A stretch of DNA of 64,000 nucleotides, from positions 1-64,000 of the forward strand of contig NZ_FNWW01000009.1 in assembly GCF_900108515.1 (NCBI RefSeq), written 5' to 3'. Numbering within the stretch: position 1 is the stretch's first letter; the number at the start of each line of letters is the position of its first letter. Origin of the DNA: Halobacillus karajensis (GTDB lineage Bacteria; Bacillota; Bacilli; Bacillales; Halobacillaceae). The notes beneath the pieces are model-generated. The model did not search any database. It was not told the origin of the DNA and saw nothing but the letters and a program-made list of their open reading frames with translations. The position numbers were made by a program, and so were the translations under genes. This document shows positions 7,709 through 16,153 of this stretch, in pieces.

Positions 7709-8523
7709 CCCATTTTAAATGGAAATTGGGATTTGGGCCGCCAGGAAGCTTTTTCTTCAAAGATACTCATCAGCAACTCCAAATTTGAATGGTCTGTTTC
7801 ATCAGAGTAAATAATCAACTCATCAGGTGCATGGGCAAGGGCTGGTGTTACCGGCCATTCAATAGGTAAGTGAGTAATGCATTCATCAGGATACTGGCTC
7901 ATATATAATCTCGTTTCCGAGGTACTGATCGGGTTCCCTTCATCATGATAATAGGTCAATCTCCCATCATCCAATAAGTGAAGCAACTGCACCCCCGTAT
8001 CTTTATGATGCACTCTATGCCGCCACGAATCCACCATCAGTTGATAGGCTTCTTCCTGTTTATACTCATCAATAACCTTCCCAGTGTATTCAATTAGAGA
8101 TTCATGGACAGATTGAAGGCAGGCAGCGCTCAACTCATCAAATTCGACAAAAGAACGGGCAATTAAATAATCCTGAATAAAAGCCCGTAAGTAGTGATAA
8201 ATCGGAGGGAGCTGCAGACCAGCCGGTGGTCTGTCATCAAAGTCCTGTCCTATTTCCAAAATACGTTGAACCTCGCCTGCGTCCTCATAGTAGTATCTAT
8301 GCTTCAGCACCCCTTCCATCCATCCAAGCATTTTACGTTTTCGAATCAATAGTAAAAAGGCTCGAATCGCCTCTACATAGGCTGTCCCATTCAGAGAGGC
8401 ATTCATAAGCTTAACTTCATAACAATCCACGTATTCTTTAAATATCCAAAGCTTTTGCTCAGAAACAATGGCCTTATAAAAGATGACGGCTTCTGTACGA
8501 TTAGAAAAATGAATGGAAAACAC
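7705..8523 (-). CDS. ytxC: YtxC-like protein (putative sporulation protein)
   Basis: About 272 residues, no clear signal peptide or membrane segment. It resembles the YtxC family, found in spore-forming Bacillaceae between thrS and dnaI; its function is not established. The frame is open to a TTG at 8562 with no ribosome-binding site. GAGGGG lies seven bases before an in-frame GTG at 8523, giving MFSIHFSNRTEAVIF, so this start is preferred, though an ATG at 8538 is possible. A 175-base gap separates it from dnaI; nothing was recognised there. Confidence 0.75.
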   Translation of the reverse strand: MFSIHFSNRTEAVIFYKAIVSEQKLWIFKEYVDCYEVKLMNASLNGTAYVEAIRAFLLLIRKRKMLGWMEGVLKHRYYYEDAGEVQRILEIGQDFDDRPPAGLQLPPIYHYLRAFIQDYLIARSFVEFDELSAACLQSVHESLIEYTGKVIDEYKQEEAYQLMVDSWRHRVHHKDTGVQLLHLLDDGRLTYYHDEGNPISTSETRLYMSQYPDECITHLPIEWPVTPALAHAPDELIIYSDETDHSNLELLMSIFEEKASWRPKSQFPFKMG

Positions 8524-8698
8524 CGAATTCCCCCTCATACCGACTTCAACTTCTATGTTCAATGTACGATCTCATGCGTGAGACCCGAAGGTATAACTTA
8601 GGAAGATGACGCACCTTAGACATAAAGTTGTCTATTCCCTGTTATATTTATGTGTCGGTAGGAGGAATCATGCTATTGTCATTCACCTTTTGTCCGGA

Positions 8699-9631
8699 TC
8701 AGCCGCGTCGATTCCGACCATTGACATGCACACCTTCACTTAGCTGGCGGATTCTCTCCGTAATCCTCTTCGCTTTAACCTGCTCCACATCACCACGATT
8801 ACTCGTCATTAATACTTTTTCTAATTCATTTAATGAATAATTAGAAGTGAAGAAAACAGGAAGTCTTTCCATCATTCTATAGTGCAGTATACTTCCAAGG
8901 ACTTCATCCCTAAACCAGGCAGATTGAGACTCTGCACCGATATCATCAAGCATAAGTACGGGAATTTCCTTAAATGCTTCAATTTTTTCGTTCATGGAAT
9001 CGTCTTTGATAGAAGCTTTAATTTCTCTGACGAATTCAGGCATATAGATAACCATAGATGGAATGTTTTTTGCACTTAATTCGTTTGCAATCGCGCCAAG
9101 AAAATAGGTTTTGCCAACGCCGAATGGACCATGAAAATAAAGCCCTTTGCTCGGAAGTTCATCTCCAAGGTTTTCTATATAATGCACAGTCCTTTCCACA
9201 GCCGTTCCGCGCTCAGGATCCTGTAAGTCCATTCTCTCCAAAGAAGCTTCAAGAATTTCCCTGGGCATATGCAGACTCTTCACCAATGACTTTTGTTCTT
9301 CTTGTTGTTCATGCTTACGTTGTCGTCTGCATTTATCATAAATGAGTTTCACATCTGAACCATCTACTTCCAATTGTGGGACATATCCCGGTAAGATATT
9401 AATACATTCTTCTCTAGAAGGACATTTTTCACAGTTTTTCGATTGAGTACGAAATTCATAAAGTTTAATCAGCTGTCTTTCAATAGCTTTTTCATCCAGC
9501 TCTTCATTGTTCTTCATCAACTTTTTCACTTCACTGGATTCCATTACTTCGGCCTTCATGTAGTTCATGCGTTCCTGAAACTGTTCATTATTACGCATCC
9601 ATTTCTTTAATGACTTTTGAATTGGTTCCAA
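8699..9631 (-). CDS. dnaI: Primosomal protein DnaI (helicase loader)
   Basis: 310-residue AAA+ ATPase that loads the DnaC replicative helicase onto origin DNA with DnaB and DnaD. The N-terminal zinc-binding, helicase-contact domain has Cys67, Cys70, Cys76 and Cys101. The AAA+ domain has Walker A GPFGVGKT at 168-175 and Walker B PVLMLDDIGAES near 229; FFTSNYS near 263 is sensor 1. The gene follows dnaB by 14 bases and belongs to the same operon. The length matches B. subtilis DnaI (311). Confidence 0.97.
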   Translation of the reverse strand: MEPIQKSLKKWMRNNEQFQERMNYMKAEVMESSEVKKLMKNNEELDEKAIERQLIKLYEFRTQSKNCEKCPSREECINILPGYVPQLEVDGSDVKLIYDKCRRQRKHEQQEEQKSLVKSLHMPREILEASLERMDLQDPERGTAVERTVHYIENLGDELPSKGLYFHGPFGVGKTYFLGAIANELSAKNIPSMVIYMPEFVREIKASIKDDSMNEKIEAFKEIPVLMLDDIGAESQSAWFRDEVLGSILHYRMMERLPVFFTSNYSLNELEKVLMTSNRGDVEQVKAKRITERIRQLSEGVHVNGRNRRG

Positions 9632-9645
9632 AAATCTCCCCCCTT

Positions 9646-11001
9646 TTAGTTTCCTTTATTCGTCAATTTCTTAATTCTCGCAGCAATATCATCTGTATTA
9701 ACCTCTGTACCTTTTTGCTTTTCATGGGATGGAGCTTCCTGGTTATTAAACCACGCAGGGATCACTTCTTCTTTCTGACCTTTGCGTTTTTGTGACTTTT
9801 GCTTGCCCCACTGCTGATATTTTTGGTGTTCTGCTTTAGCTAAATTCATCGCTTGTCTCACCGTTGTTACATTTTTTCGAGCCCAATGACTTGCAATTTT
9901 TTCAAGATAGGCTTTAGATAATTTCATGTCTGTTTTTAATAACACATAATGAACAAGGACATTCATTACTCCAGGCTCCAAGCCCTGTTCTGTCATCACA
10001 TCCCGAATCATTTTTAAATCTTGCTCGGATGCACGATTCCCATTAGATACATCTTCCAGTAACTCTCTAGGCGAAATTTCTTCAAGCATTTGAATAAACT
10101 GATCTTCTTTACTTCCCGCCGCTTGTGTTTTTTCTGTTTTTACTTTCTCTCTACGATCCACACCAGATTGTGGTGGTTGATTCGTTTTTTGTTCTTTCAT
10201 AAAGTCATGACAGGCCGCCTTCAACTCTTCTTCCACCAAATAATGATTTTCATCAATGGCCCAGGTTACGGCTTTTTCAAGCTCCATATTTGTAAGGTCG
10301 TATAATGTGGCTAATTGAACAATCAACTTTTTATTTCGACCATTCAGTATTTGATCAGCTGGATACATACGCTTCTTCAGAGCATGGGTTAACCATTCAA
10401 AATCTACGCGGTCTAATGATGTGATTGGACCTCTCGATTCTTGTTGATATTTCTCTTTTGCCAGTACCTCGGTTTCCTTTTGGACCGTTTCAATCATCTT
10501 GTTATGAAAGACTTGATCAAAAGTAGCCGTTACTTCTGTAAACCCCTCTAATGATTGCTGAGTTGTCAACAACCGGCCTTTCAAACGCTCATATTTCTCA
10601 TTCCCCAACTCATGACTCAATAGTAATGACAGCATATCATCAAGGAAAAATTCCTCAGGCGAGAAAGGTGGGTAAACGGAGTAAATGTATTCAGCCTGAT
10701 GATCTTCATTTTCAGATCGGAACGTCCGTATAAGACCAATCGCCTCAAGTTTTTCTCTCGCTTCATATATTCTGTCCAGCGGGGCAGACAAATAAGCCAT
10801 TAACATGTGGTGGGATTGTATCTGGTCTTGTCCAGACATGTCAGCTTCTGATATAAGGACATGGTAAAGAGACACAGCCAATCTTCCTACAATCGGCTGG
10901 TATAAATGGGATAACGAACGATGAAAACTTCGAGGCAGCTCTCCACTGCGTATAATTCTGAAACCATCTACAGGAAGAAGTTTGCCAATAGAGTAATTCA
11001 C
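9646..11001 (-). CDS. dnaB: Replication initiation and membrane attachment protein DnaB
   Basis: 451-residue primosome protein of the Firmicute DnaB/DnaD superfamily; it acts with DnaD and DnaI to load the helicase at oriC and on restart forks. The N-terminal winged-helix region (GRLAVSLYHVLISEA) is followed by two DnaD-like segments (about 190-260 and 320-400, including YDLTNMELEKAVTWAIDEN), with a charged linker between. The frame opens at a GTG at 11028, but AAGGAGGTG lies eight bases before the GTG of VNYSIGKLLPVDGF, which is taken as the start. This is not the E. coli helicase of the same name. Confidence 0.95.
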   Translation of the reverse strand: MNYSIGKLLPVDGFRIIRSGELPRSFHRSLSHLYQPIVGRLAVSLYHVLISEADMSGQDQIQSHHMLMAYLSAPLDRIYEAREKLEAIGLIRTFRSENEDHQAEYIYSVYPPFSPEEFFLDDMLSLLLSHELGNEKYERLKGRLLTTQQSLEGFTEVTATFDQVFHNKMIETVQKETEVLAKEKYQQESRGPITSLDRVDFEWLTHALKKRMYPADQILNGRNKKLIVQLATLYDLTNMELEKAVTWAIDENHYLVEEELKAACHDFMKEQKTNQPPQSGVDRREKVKTEKTQAAGSKEDQFIQMLEEISPRELLEDVSNGNRASEQDLKMIRDVMTEQGLEPGVMNVLVHYVLLKTDMKLSKAYLEKIASHWARKNVTTVRQAMNLAKAEHQKYQQWGKQKSQKRKGQKEEVIPAWFNNQEAPSHEKQKGTEVNTDDIAARIKKLTNKGN

Positions 11002-11129
11002 CGTTTTCACCTCCTTCAATCTTATCACTCATTTTTCGCAGGATATTAAATAAAATGTCCATTCGATCAGGTTATTTCAATTTCCCTGGAAGTATAGAAG
11101 AACAATCAAAAGAAGTACAGGAAAAAGAA

Positions 11130-11153
11130 AATGAGCCGGTCCATTGGCTCATT
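11130..11153 (-). terminator. Terminator of nrdR
   Basis: On the minus strand AATGAGCC pairs with GGCTCATT, followed by TTCTTTTTCC. The hairpin begins inside the last codons of nrdR. Confidence 0.6.
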
Positions 11154-11613
11154 CATCATCTTCATGTTTAATTAATTCTTTTAATTCATCGATGAATACA
11201 TTGATGTCCTTGAACTGTCTATACACAGAGGCAAAACGTACATAGGCTACCTCATCAATATCTGACAAACGCTCCATCACCATTTCACCAATGTCCTCAC
11301 TCATGACTTCTGAAACCCCACGATTTCTTAATTCTTTTTCAATATCCAACGTTACTTTTTCCAGTTCCTCTACAGCAACCGGACGTTTTTCACAGGCCCT
11401 GATTAATCCACGCATCAATTTTTCTCTACTAAATTCTTCTCTTGTTCCCTCTTTTTTGACTACAATTAAAGGAACCTCTTCAATTCTTTCAAAAGTGGTA
11501 AACCGAAACTGACATTGTTCACATTCTCGGCGTCTTCTAATGGTTTGTCCCTCTTCGATAGGCCTAGAATCAAGTACTTTTGTACTTTTATAGTGGCAAT
11601 TCGGGCATTTCAC
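11149..11613 (-). CDS. nrdR: Transcriptional repressor NrdR
   Basis: 154 residues, the family standard. A zinc ribbon (Cys3, Cys6, Cys31, Cys34; [13 protein letters not shown]) is followed by an ATP-cone domain ([16 protein letters not shown] onwards). NrdR senses ATP/dATP and represses ribonucleotide reductase genes genome-wide. No ribonucleotide reductase gene or NrdR box was seen in the window. It lies between dnaB and speD as in Bacillus. Confidence 0.98.
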   Translation of the reverse strand: MKCPNCHYKSTKVLDSRPIEEGQTIRRRRECEQCQFRFTTFERIEEVPLIVVKKEGTREEFSREKLMRGLIRACEKRPVAVEELEKVTLDIEKELRNRGVSEVMSEDIGEMVMERLSDIDEVAYVRFASVYRQFKDINVFIDELKELIKHEDDE

Positions 11614-11651
11614 GTATGATCAACTCCACATTAACTTCGTTTCGACTTTAT

Positions 11652-12026
11652 TTAAGACGGGTCGACAGTAGTAAATTGACTGTCCAGTTTTTCATAAAGC
11701 TGGACGATCAAATTCCGACTGTAGCCAAAGTCTACAGGTCCGCCAGAGTCTGTCGTTATAGAAAAATCTACTGCTGTATGAAAAGGTCGTACCATGATGA
11801 TGGTAGCCACTATAAACGCACGCCTTTTCCCTTTGTATTTGACGGTTAACTCTCCGCGTTCTTTAGAACTTGCGACAATTTCAGAAGGTGACTGGAACAG
11901 TTCTTCGACTGCCCGGAAAATATCGTCATGCTTCGCTTTATAATAGTGTGTGACAAGTGCGGAGTCCTTATGCTTTTCACTGGTTTCCGAATGATTGCTG
12001 ATATACCTGGAAATAAATGCTTTCAC
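11652..12026 (-). CDS. Conserved hypothetical small cytosolic protein
   Basis: 124 residues, GTG start with AGGGG eight bases upstream. No signal peptide or membrane segment, although a short hydrophobic strand (AFIVATIIMVRPF) lies in the middle. It ends in FGYSRNLIVQLYEKLDSQFTTVDPS. I did not recognise a family. Its position 38 bases upstream of nrdR, same strand, suggests co-transcription. The ribosome-binding site and unbroken frame support a real gene. Function unknown. Confidence 0.65.
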   Translation of the reverse strand: MKAFISRYISNHSETSEKHKDSALVTHYYKAKHDDIFRAVEELFQSPSEIVASSKERGELTVKYKGKRRAFIVATIIMVRPFHTAVDFSITTDSGGPVDFGYSRNLIVQLYEKLDSQFTTVDPS

Positions 12027-12212
12027 TTATCTAACCCCTTCAAATCCATTCGACATAAACTACCTTTATTTTAACATGTCTTAAGGAAATTAGAAACGAT
12101 TATTAGGGTAGAGGGGCCCTCGGGAGGAGGTCATCCCCTATCATTCACTAAAAGATGCTTCAACAGGTAAGGGATCAGAATTACATTTTCTCATAATTTT
12201 TTACCTACAAAA

Positions 12213-12243
12213 AACCCATGCAGACCTTTGCATCTGCATGGGT
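12213..12243 (-). terminator. Terminator of speD
   Basis: AACCCATGCAGA pairs with TCTGCATGGGTT on the minus strand, followed by TTTTTG, just past the speD stop. Confidence 0.85.
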
Positions 12244-12253
12244 TCATTCACAT

Positions 12254-12631
12254 TTATAAAGCACGGGATTCCTGTACTTCTACAGGTCCCATCCCTCTAG
12301 GGACTTCAACAGTTTCATTTTTTCCAGCTTCCAACGCATCCACGATAAATTGGGCGGCAATATTTGGGTCAATACGATCTCCGCAAGTATAAACATCAAT
12401 GCTTGCATACCCGTGCTCTGGAAAACTGTGAATCGTTAAATGCGATTCTGAAATAATAACGACTCCACTAACTCCATGCGGGGCAAATTTATGGAAGGCT
12501 ACTTCCCGTACTTCTGCTCCCGCCCTAAGGGCAGCATCCACAAATACTTGTTCTATATACGACATATCATTTAATTTTGATTCATTACAATCCCATAATT
12601 CGGCTATTACGTGTCTTCCCATTGTATCCAT
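12254..12631 (-). CDS. speD: S-adenosylmethionine decarboxylase proenzyme
   Basis: 125-residue class 1B AdoMet decarboxylase. It self-cleaves at the serine in [15 protein letters not shown] to make the pyruvoyl group, then forms decarboxylated AdoMet, the aminopropyl donor for spermidine. The active-site TCGD and CAPHGVSG-like region ([12 protein letters not shown]) are present. The frame extends nine codons upstream to a GTG, but AAGGGGG is placed for the ATG of MDTMGRHV, which aligns with B. subtilis SpeD. Its product would be a substrate for aminopropyltransferases such as the membrane enzyme at 44802-46358. Confidence 0.96.
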   Translation of the reverse strand: MDTMGRHVIAELWDCNESKLNDMSYIEQVFVDAALRAGAEVREVAFHKFAPHGVSGVVIISESHLTIHSFPEHGYASIDVYTCGDRIDPNIAAQFIVDALEAGKNETVEVPRGMGPVEVQESRAL

Positions 12632-12871
12632 ATTCAGGATCCCCCTTCGTACATTCACTCTTCAATACCCCTGAAATAACAGCCATGTACTACCACGGGG
12701 GAAAGTTAGTCCTGAGAGGTCCTAACCCTTTGAGTAGACATGAATTTATGTGAAAATCAGAAGTTCAAGAGAAAGTATATATGGTTTACCCCTAATTTGC
12801 AAGATATATTTTCCTTCCTGAAAATCTTGCTCATCTGCCTTCAATATGGATACAACAGAATTTCGGTTCAC

Positions 12872-13906
12872 TTATGAAACTCGAGCTTCTTTTTGTTCCT
12901 TTATTAAGTTACTAACATGTTTAGCAAGGTCCACCACTCTACAAGAGTAGCCCCATTCATTATCATACCATGCCAACACTTTTACCTTACGATCTTCAAT
13001 GACTTGTGTCGATAATCCATCTATTATTGCTGAAGAGGGGGATGTCGTATAATCTATTGAAACGAGAGGCTCATCATTGTATTCAAGAATCCCCTTCATC
13101 TCCCCCTTAGCCATAAGGGCGAAGGTTTCGTTTACTTCCTCCACAGTTACTTCTCTCTTCAAATCTACTACTAAATCAACAAGAGACACGTTCGGTGTCG
13201 GTACACGGAGGGCCATCCCATTCAATTTCCCTTTGAGGGAAGGGATGACTTCCCCTAATGCTTTCGCAGCACCTGTAGAAGTCGGAATAATGGATTGCGT
13301 ACACCCTCGTGCCCGGCGTAAATCCTTATGGGGATTATCTAAGTTCTTTTGATCATTAGTAAAAGCGTGCACAGTTGTCATTAAACCATTCTCTATACCA
13401 AACTCATCTTCCAATACCTTCACAACAGGAGCAAGGCAATTGGTGGTACAAGAGGCATTTGAAATGACATCATGGCTGTCTGGTAAATAACTTTCCTCAT
13501 TGACGCCCATTACAATGGTAGCATCAACCTCTTTCCCAGGTGCAGTAATGATTACTTTTTTCGCTCCCGCTTCTAAGTGAAGACCCGCTTCTTCTTTAGT
13601 CTTAAATTTACCTGTGGCTTCTATAACTATATCAATATTTAGTTCATTCCATGGTAATTCTAAAGGATTTCTTGTGCTGCACAACTTCACTTTTTTTCTA
13701 TTAACAATGAGGTCTCCGTCAACCACATTTACTTCCCCATCATAACGTCCATGGACACTGTCATACTTTAACATGTGTGCAATCGTTTCAGCTGGATAAC
13801 TTGCATTAACGGCAACCAGTTCCATAGATTCATCTGTAACAACTTTTCTAAAAACCATGCGTCCAATTCTTCCTAACCCATTAATCGCGATCTTTGTTTT
13901 CCCCAT
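12872..13906 (-). CDS. gapB: NADP-preferring gluconeogenic glyceraldehyde-3-phosphate dehydrogenase
   Basis: 344 residues. Rossmann motif AINGLGRIGR, catalytic SNASCTTNC (Cys153), HAFTNDQ and the phosphate-binding STGAAKA. After the second strand it reads VAVNASYPAET instead of the VAVNDLTD seen in glycolytic GapA. Loss of that Asp goes with NADP use and the gluconeogenic role of GapB. It follows coaE and precedes speD as in B. subtilis. AGGGGG precedes the ATG. A strong candidate cre site lies at 13970-13983, suggesting glucose repression. Confidence 0.93.
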   Translation of the reverse strand: MGKTKIAINGLGRIGRMVFRKVVTDESMELVAVNASYPAETIAHMLKYDSVHGRYDGEVNVVDGDLIVNRKKVKLCSTRNPLELPWNELNIDIVIEATGKFKTKEEAGLHLEAGAKKVIITAPGKEVDATIVMGVNEESYLPDSHDVISNASCTTNCLAPVVKVLEDEFGIENGLMTTVHAFTNDQKNLDNPHKDLRRARGCTQSIIPTSTGAAKALGEVIPSLKGKLNGMALRVPTPNVSLVDLVVDLKREVTVEEVNETFALMAKGEMKGILEYNDEPLVSIDYTTSPSSAIIDGLSTQVIEDRKVKVLAWYDNEWGYSCRVVDLAKHVSNLIKEQKEARVS

Positions 13907-13969
13907 GCTGTTCCAGCCCCCTATATATGATATACTTTATAACGCAATTTCAAAATTAGTATAACATAT

Positions 13970-13983
13970 TGCAAGCGCTTTTA
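13970..13983 (-). promoter_or_regulatory. Candidate CcpA cre site upstream of gapB
   Basis: Minus-strand TAAAAGCGCTTGCA matches the cre consensus TGWAARCGYTWNCW at 13 of 14 positions. An extended -10-like TGTTATACT follows, so CcpA bound here would block transcription. Confidence 0.6.
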
Positions 13984-14010
13984 CATACTGAATGAGAACT
14001 TTCCACAAAA

Positions 14011-14038
14011 AATAACACGTCAGCCCAGACGTGTTATT
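14011..14038 (-). terminator. Terminator of the polA-mutM-ytaF-coaE run
   Basis: AATAACACGTC pairs with GACGTGTTATT on the minus strand, then TTTTTTG. The coaE stop codon lies within the hairpin. Confidence 0.8.
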
Positions 14039-14636
14039 ATACGAGGTTCCATGCTAGAAGTATGTCTTTTAATTGTTGAAAACTTTCTTCAACCGTTCCA
14101 TTGTTATCGATGACGGCATCTGCCATCTCTGCTTTCTTTTTAACAGGAATCTGCGCGTTAATCCGTTCGATTGCATCTTCCTGATCTGATTGATCTCTTT
14201 TCATTAAGCGATTCAGCTGTGTTGTTTCGTTGACATAAACAACAATTGTCTTCTCTACATACCCTGTAAGTTGACTTTCAAACAATAGCGGGATATCCAG
14301 GACAACTGCCGCAAAGCCCTGCTGTTTATATTTTTCTCTCTGCCTTACCATCTCTTCTCTTACTCTAGGATGGACGATTTTATTTAACTTCTGACGCTTC
14401 GATTCATCGGTAAAAACAACTTTTCCGAGCTTCTTCCTATCTAATGTTCCATCAACCTGTAAAACAGAATCACTGAAAGTTTCTACAATATCTCTATATG
14501 CCGGTTCCCCAGGTTCCACTACATCACGTGAAATCTGATCTGCGTCTACTACCGGGATGCCCAAATCTCTGAACATATGAGCAACTGTGCTTTTGCCACT
14601 TGCAATACTGCCTGTCAATCCAATGACCAATGTCAT
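14037..14636 (-). CDS. coaE: Dephospho-CoA kinase
   Basis: 199-residue P-loop kinase for the last step of coenzyme A synthesis, phosphorylating the 3'-OH of dephospho-CoA. Walker A is LTGSIASGKS (residues 7-16). VVDADQISRDVVEPG and the LDIPLLFESQL lid region are typical. AAGGGGGGAG lies upstream of the ATG. It follows ytaF by 12 bases in the polA-mutM-ytaF-coaE operon, the B. subtilis order. Confidence 0.97.
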   Translation of the reverse strand: MTLVIGLTGSIASGKSTVAHMFRDLGIPVVDADQISRDVVEPGEPAYRDIVETFSDSVLQVDGTLDRKKLGKVVFTDESKRQKLNKIVHPRVREEMVRQREKYKQQGFAAVVLDIPLLFESQLTGYVEKTIVVYVNETTQLNRLMKRDQSDQEDAIERINAQIPVKKKAEMADAVIDNNGTVEESFQQLKDILLAWNLV

Positions 14637-14648
14637 CCTGCTCCCCCC

Positions 14649-15251
14649 TTAAGATAATTTAATCAAACCAATAACAATGAGTAGAACTCCTGGTAAGATC
14701 GACAAACTTTCCGCCTTATTACTCAGTTTAGAGCCGCTTAAAATGCCACAGCTGAGCATGAAAAATGTGGCAGCTGTAATCATAACGGCCGTAAATAAAG
14801 TAGGAATGCCGATGAGCGCCCCGCTAATTCCTGCTCCAATCGTATCCAGAGAAAGCGCAGCACCCAGCAGCCACACTTCTTTACCATGGATCCCGCCAGA
14901 CCGGTCCACATCTGCTGCCACAGGATCATTCAGTACTTTAGTAGGGTTCAACCACGGCTCCTGTCCCTCCTCATCTCCTTTTTCCTTTTTAAAGAACTGC
15001 CACAAAAAATATATCCCAATTCCTATTAGAGCTAAGGCTCCCACGCGTTCTGCATCTTCCGGAGAAACAATGGAAGTGAGTATGTGCCCTAAATAGGAGG
15101 AAAGGAGAAACATACCTCCTGATACGCTCGAAATTAGTAATACCCCTTTAAAAGTCAGACCTACTTTTTTCAAACCTAATACACAACCGATACCGAAGCT
15201 ATCAATACTGACAGCCGTAACGAATAAAAATATAAACATCCCAATCCCCAT
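14649..15251 (-). CDS. ytaF: YtaF, MntP-like sporulation membrane protein
   Basis: About 200 residues with six predicted membrane helices in two homologous halves (SIDSFGIGCVLGLKKVGL and SLDTIGAGISGALIGI), each with the Asp of the MntP/DUF204 cation-efflux fold. In B. subtilis YtaF is linked to sporulation; transport has not been shown. The frame opens at a GTG at 15260 that sits on the ribosome-binding site; AAAGGTG suits the ATG at 15251 better. It lies between mutM and coaE as expected. Confidence 0.88.
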   Translation of the reverse strand: MGIGMFIFLFVTAVSIDSFGIGCVLGLKKVGLTFKGVLLISSVSGGMFLLSSYLGHILTSIVSPEDAERVGALALIGIGIYFLWQFFKKEKGDEEGQEPWLNPTKVLNDPVAADVDRSGGIHGKEVWLLGAALSLDTIGAGISGALIGIPTLFTAVMITAATFFMLSCGILSGSKLSNKAESLSILPGVLLIVIGLIKLS

Positions 15252-15298
15252 ATATCCCACACCTTTATCTCTTAAGCTGTGGGATAGTATATGGGAGT

Positions 15299-16138
15299 TT
15301 ACCTAGTAGTGTGTAAAGGCTGACATTCAGGACATATATGTGTCCCTCTTCCGCTTACTTTAAGCTTTCTCACAGGGGCGCCGCAATTGACACAAGAAGA
15401 GTCTTGTTTCCCATACACACGGAGTTTTTGTTGGAACATCCCCATCTCACCTTGACTGTTCAAATAAGAACGAATGGTGGTGCCTCCTTGCTCAATGGCT
15501 TCTAAAATCACAGAGATACTAGCATCATGGACTTTTTCGGCCTCTTCTCGTGTCAATGAATGGGCGATTCGTTCAGGATGAATCCGAGCTCGAAAAAGGG
15601 CTTCATCTACATAGATATTGCCAAGCCCAGCGACAATGGACTGATCCAATAAAACAGCTTTCATATTTCGTGATGTTTTTTTCAACTTATTGTAGAAATA
15701 ATCCACGGTAAAAGCTTTCTCAAAAGGATCGGGCCCTAATTGCCTCAAGGGTTTATTTTCCAGCTCCTTCCCTTTCTGAAAGACGTGCATTGTTCCAAAT
15801 TTGCGGACATCGTTGTAGCGGAGCTCTGTACCATCTGTAAAATGGAAAATGACGTGGGTATGCTTCGTTTTTTCAACCGCTTCGTCGTATACGCCAAACT
15901 TTCCTTCCATTCGGAGATGGGAGACCAGTGAAAGATCATCCATTTGAAAAATAAGAAATTTCCCTTTACGGTTTATATCTTTGATGGTTTGACCGATCAG
16001 AAGTTGCTCAAACTCTTTAGGGTCCTGAGGCTGTTTAATAATATTTCCCCAAAACACAGAAACACGATCAATCTTTTTTCCTAAGGCTAAATGTTTCAAT
16101 GTATTTCTAACGGTTTCTACTTCAGGTAATTCCGGCAT
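15299..16138 (-). CDS. mutM: Formamidopyrimidine-DNA glycosylase
   Basis: 279-residue DNA repair enzyme that removes 8-oxoguanine and cuts the strand. It has the catalytic N-terminal MPELPEVE (Pro2, Glu3), the H2TH segment with GLGNIYVDEALF, and the C-terminal zinc finger CVNCG...CPEC. It lies 15 bases downstream of polA, as in B. subtilis, so the two repair genes are co-transcribed. Confidence 0.98.
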   Translation of the reverse strand: MPELPEVETVRNTLKHLALGKKIDRVSVFWGNIIKQPQDPKEFEQLLIGQTIKDINRKGKFLIFQMDDLSLVSHLRMEGKFGVYDEAVEKTKHTHVIFHFTDGTELRYNDVRKFGTMHVFQKGKELENKPLRQLGPDPFEKAFTVDYFYNKLKKTSRNMKAVLLDQSIVAGLGNIYVDEALFRARIHPERIAHSLTREEAEKVHDASISVILEAIEQGGTTIRSYLNSQGEMGMFQQKLRVYGKQDSSCVNCGAPVRKLKVSGRGTHICPECQPLHTTR

Positions 16139-16153
16139 ATTTCTATTCTCCTC

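Noticed and set aside
8628-8840. + strand frame of 70 codons with a good GGAGGAATC before its ATG
   Set aside because: Two thirds of it lies antisense within dnaI, the protein has no recognisable features, and the apparent ribosome-binding site can arise by chance.
12105-12150. GC-rich palindrome-like block (GAGGGGCCCTC, GGAGGAGG) between speD and the unknown gene
   Set aside because: Only an 11-base perfect palindrome; no consistent larger fold or match to the repeat at 173-285.
15745-15939. Frames inside mutM on both strands
   Set aside because: Internal to a well-supported gene; no start signals.
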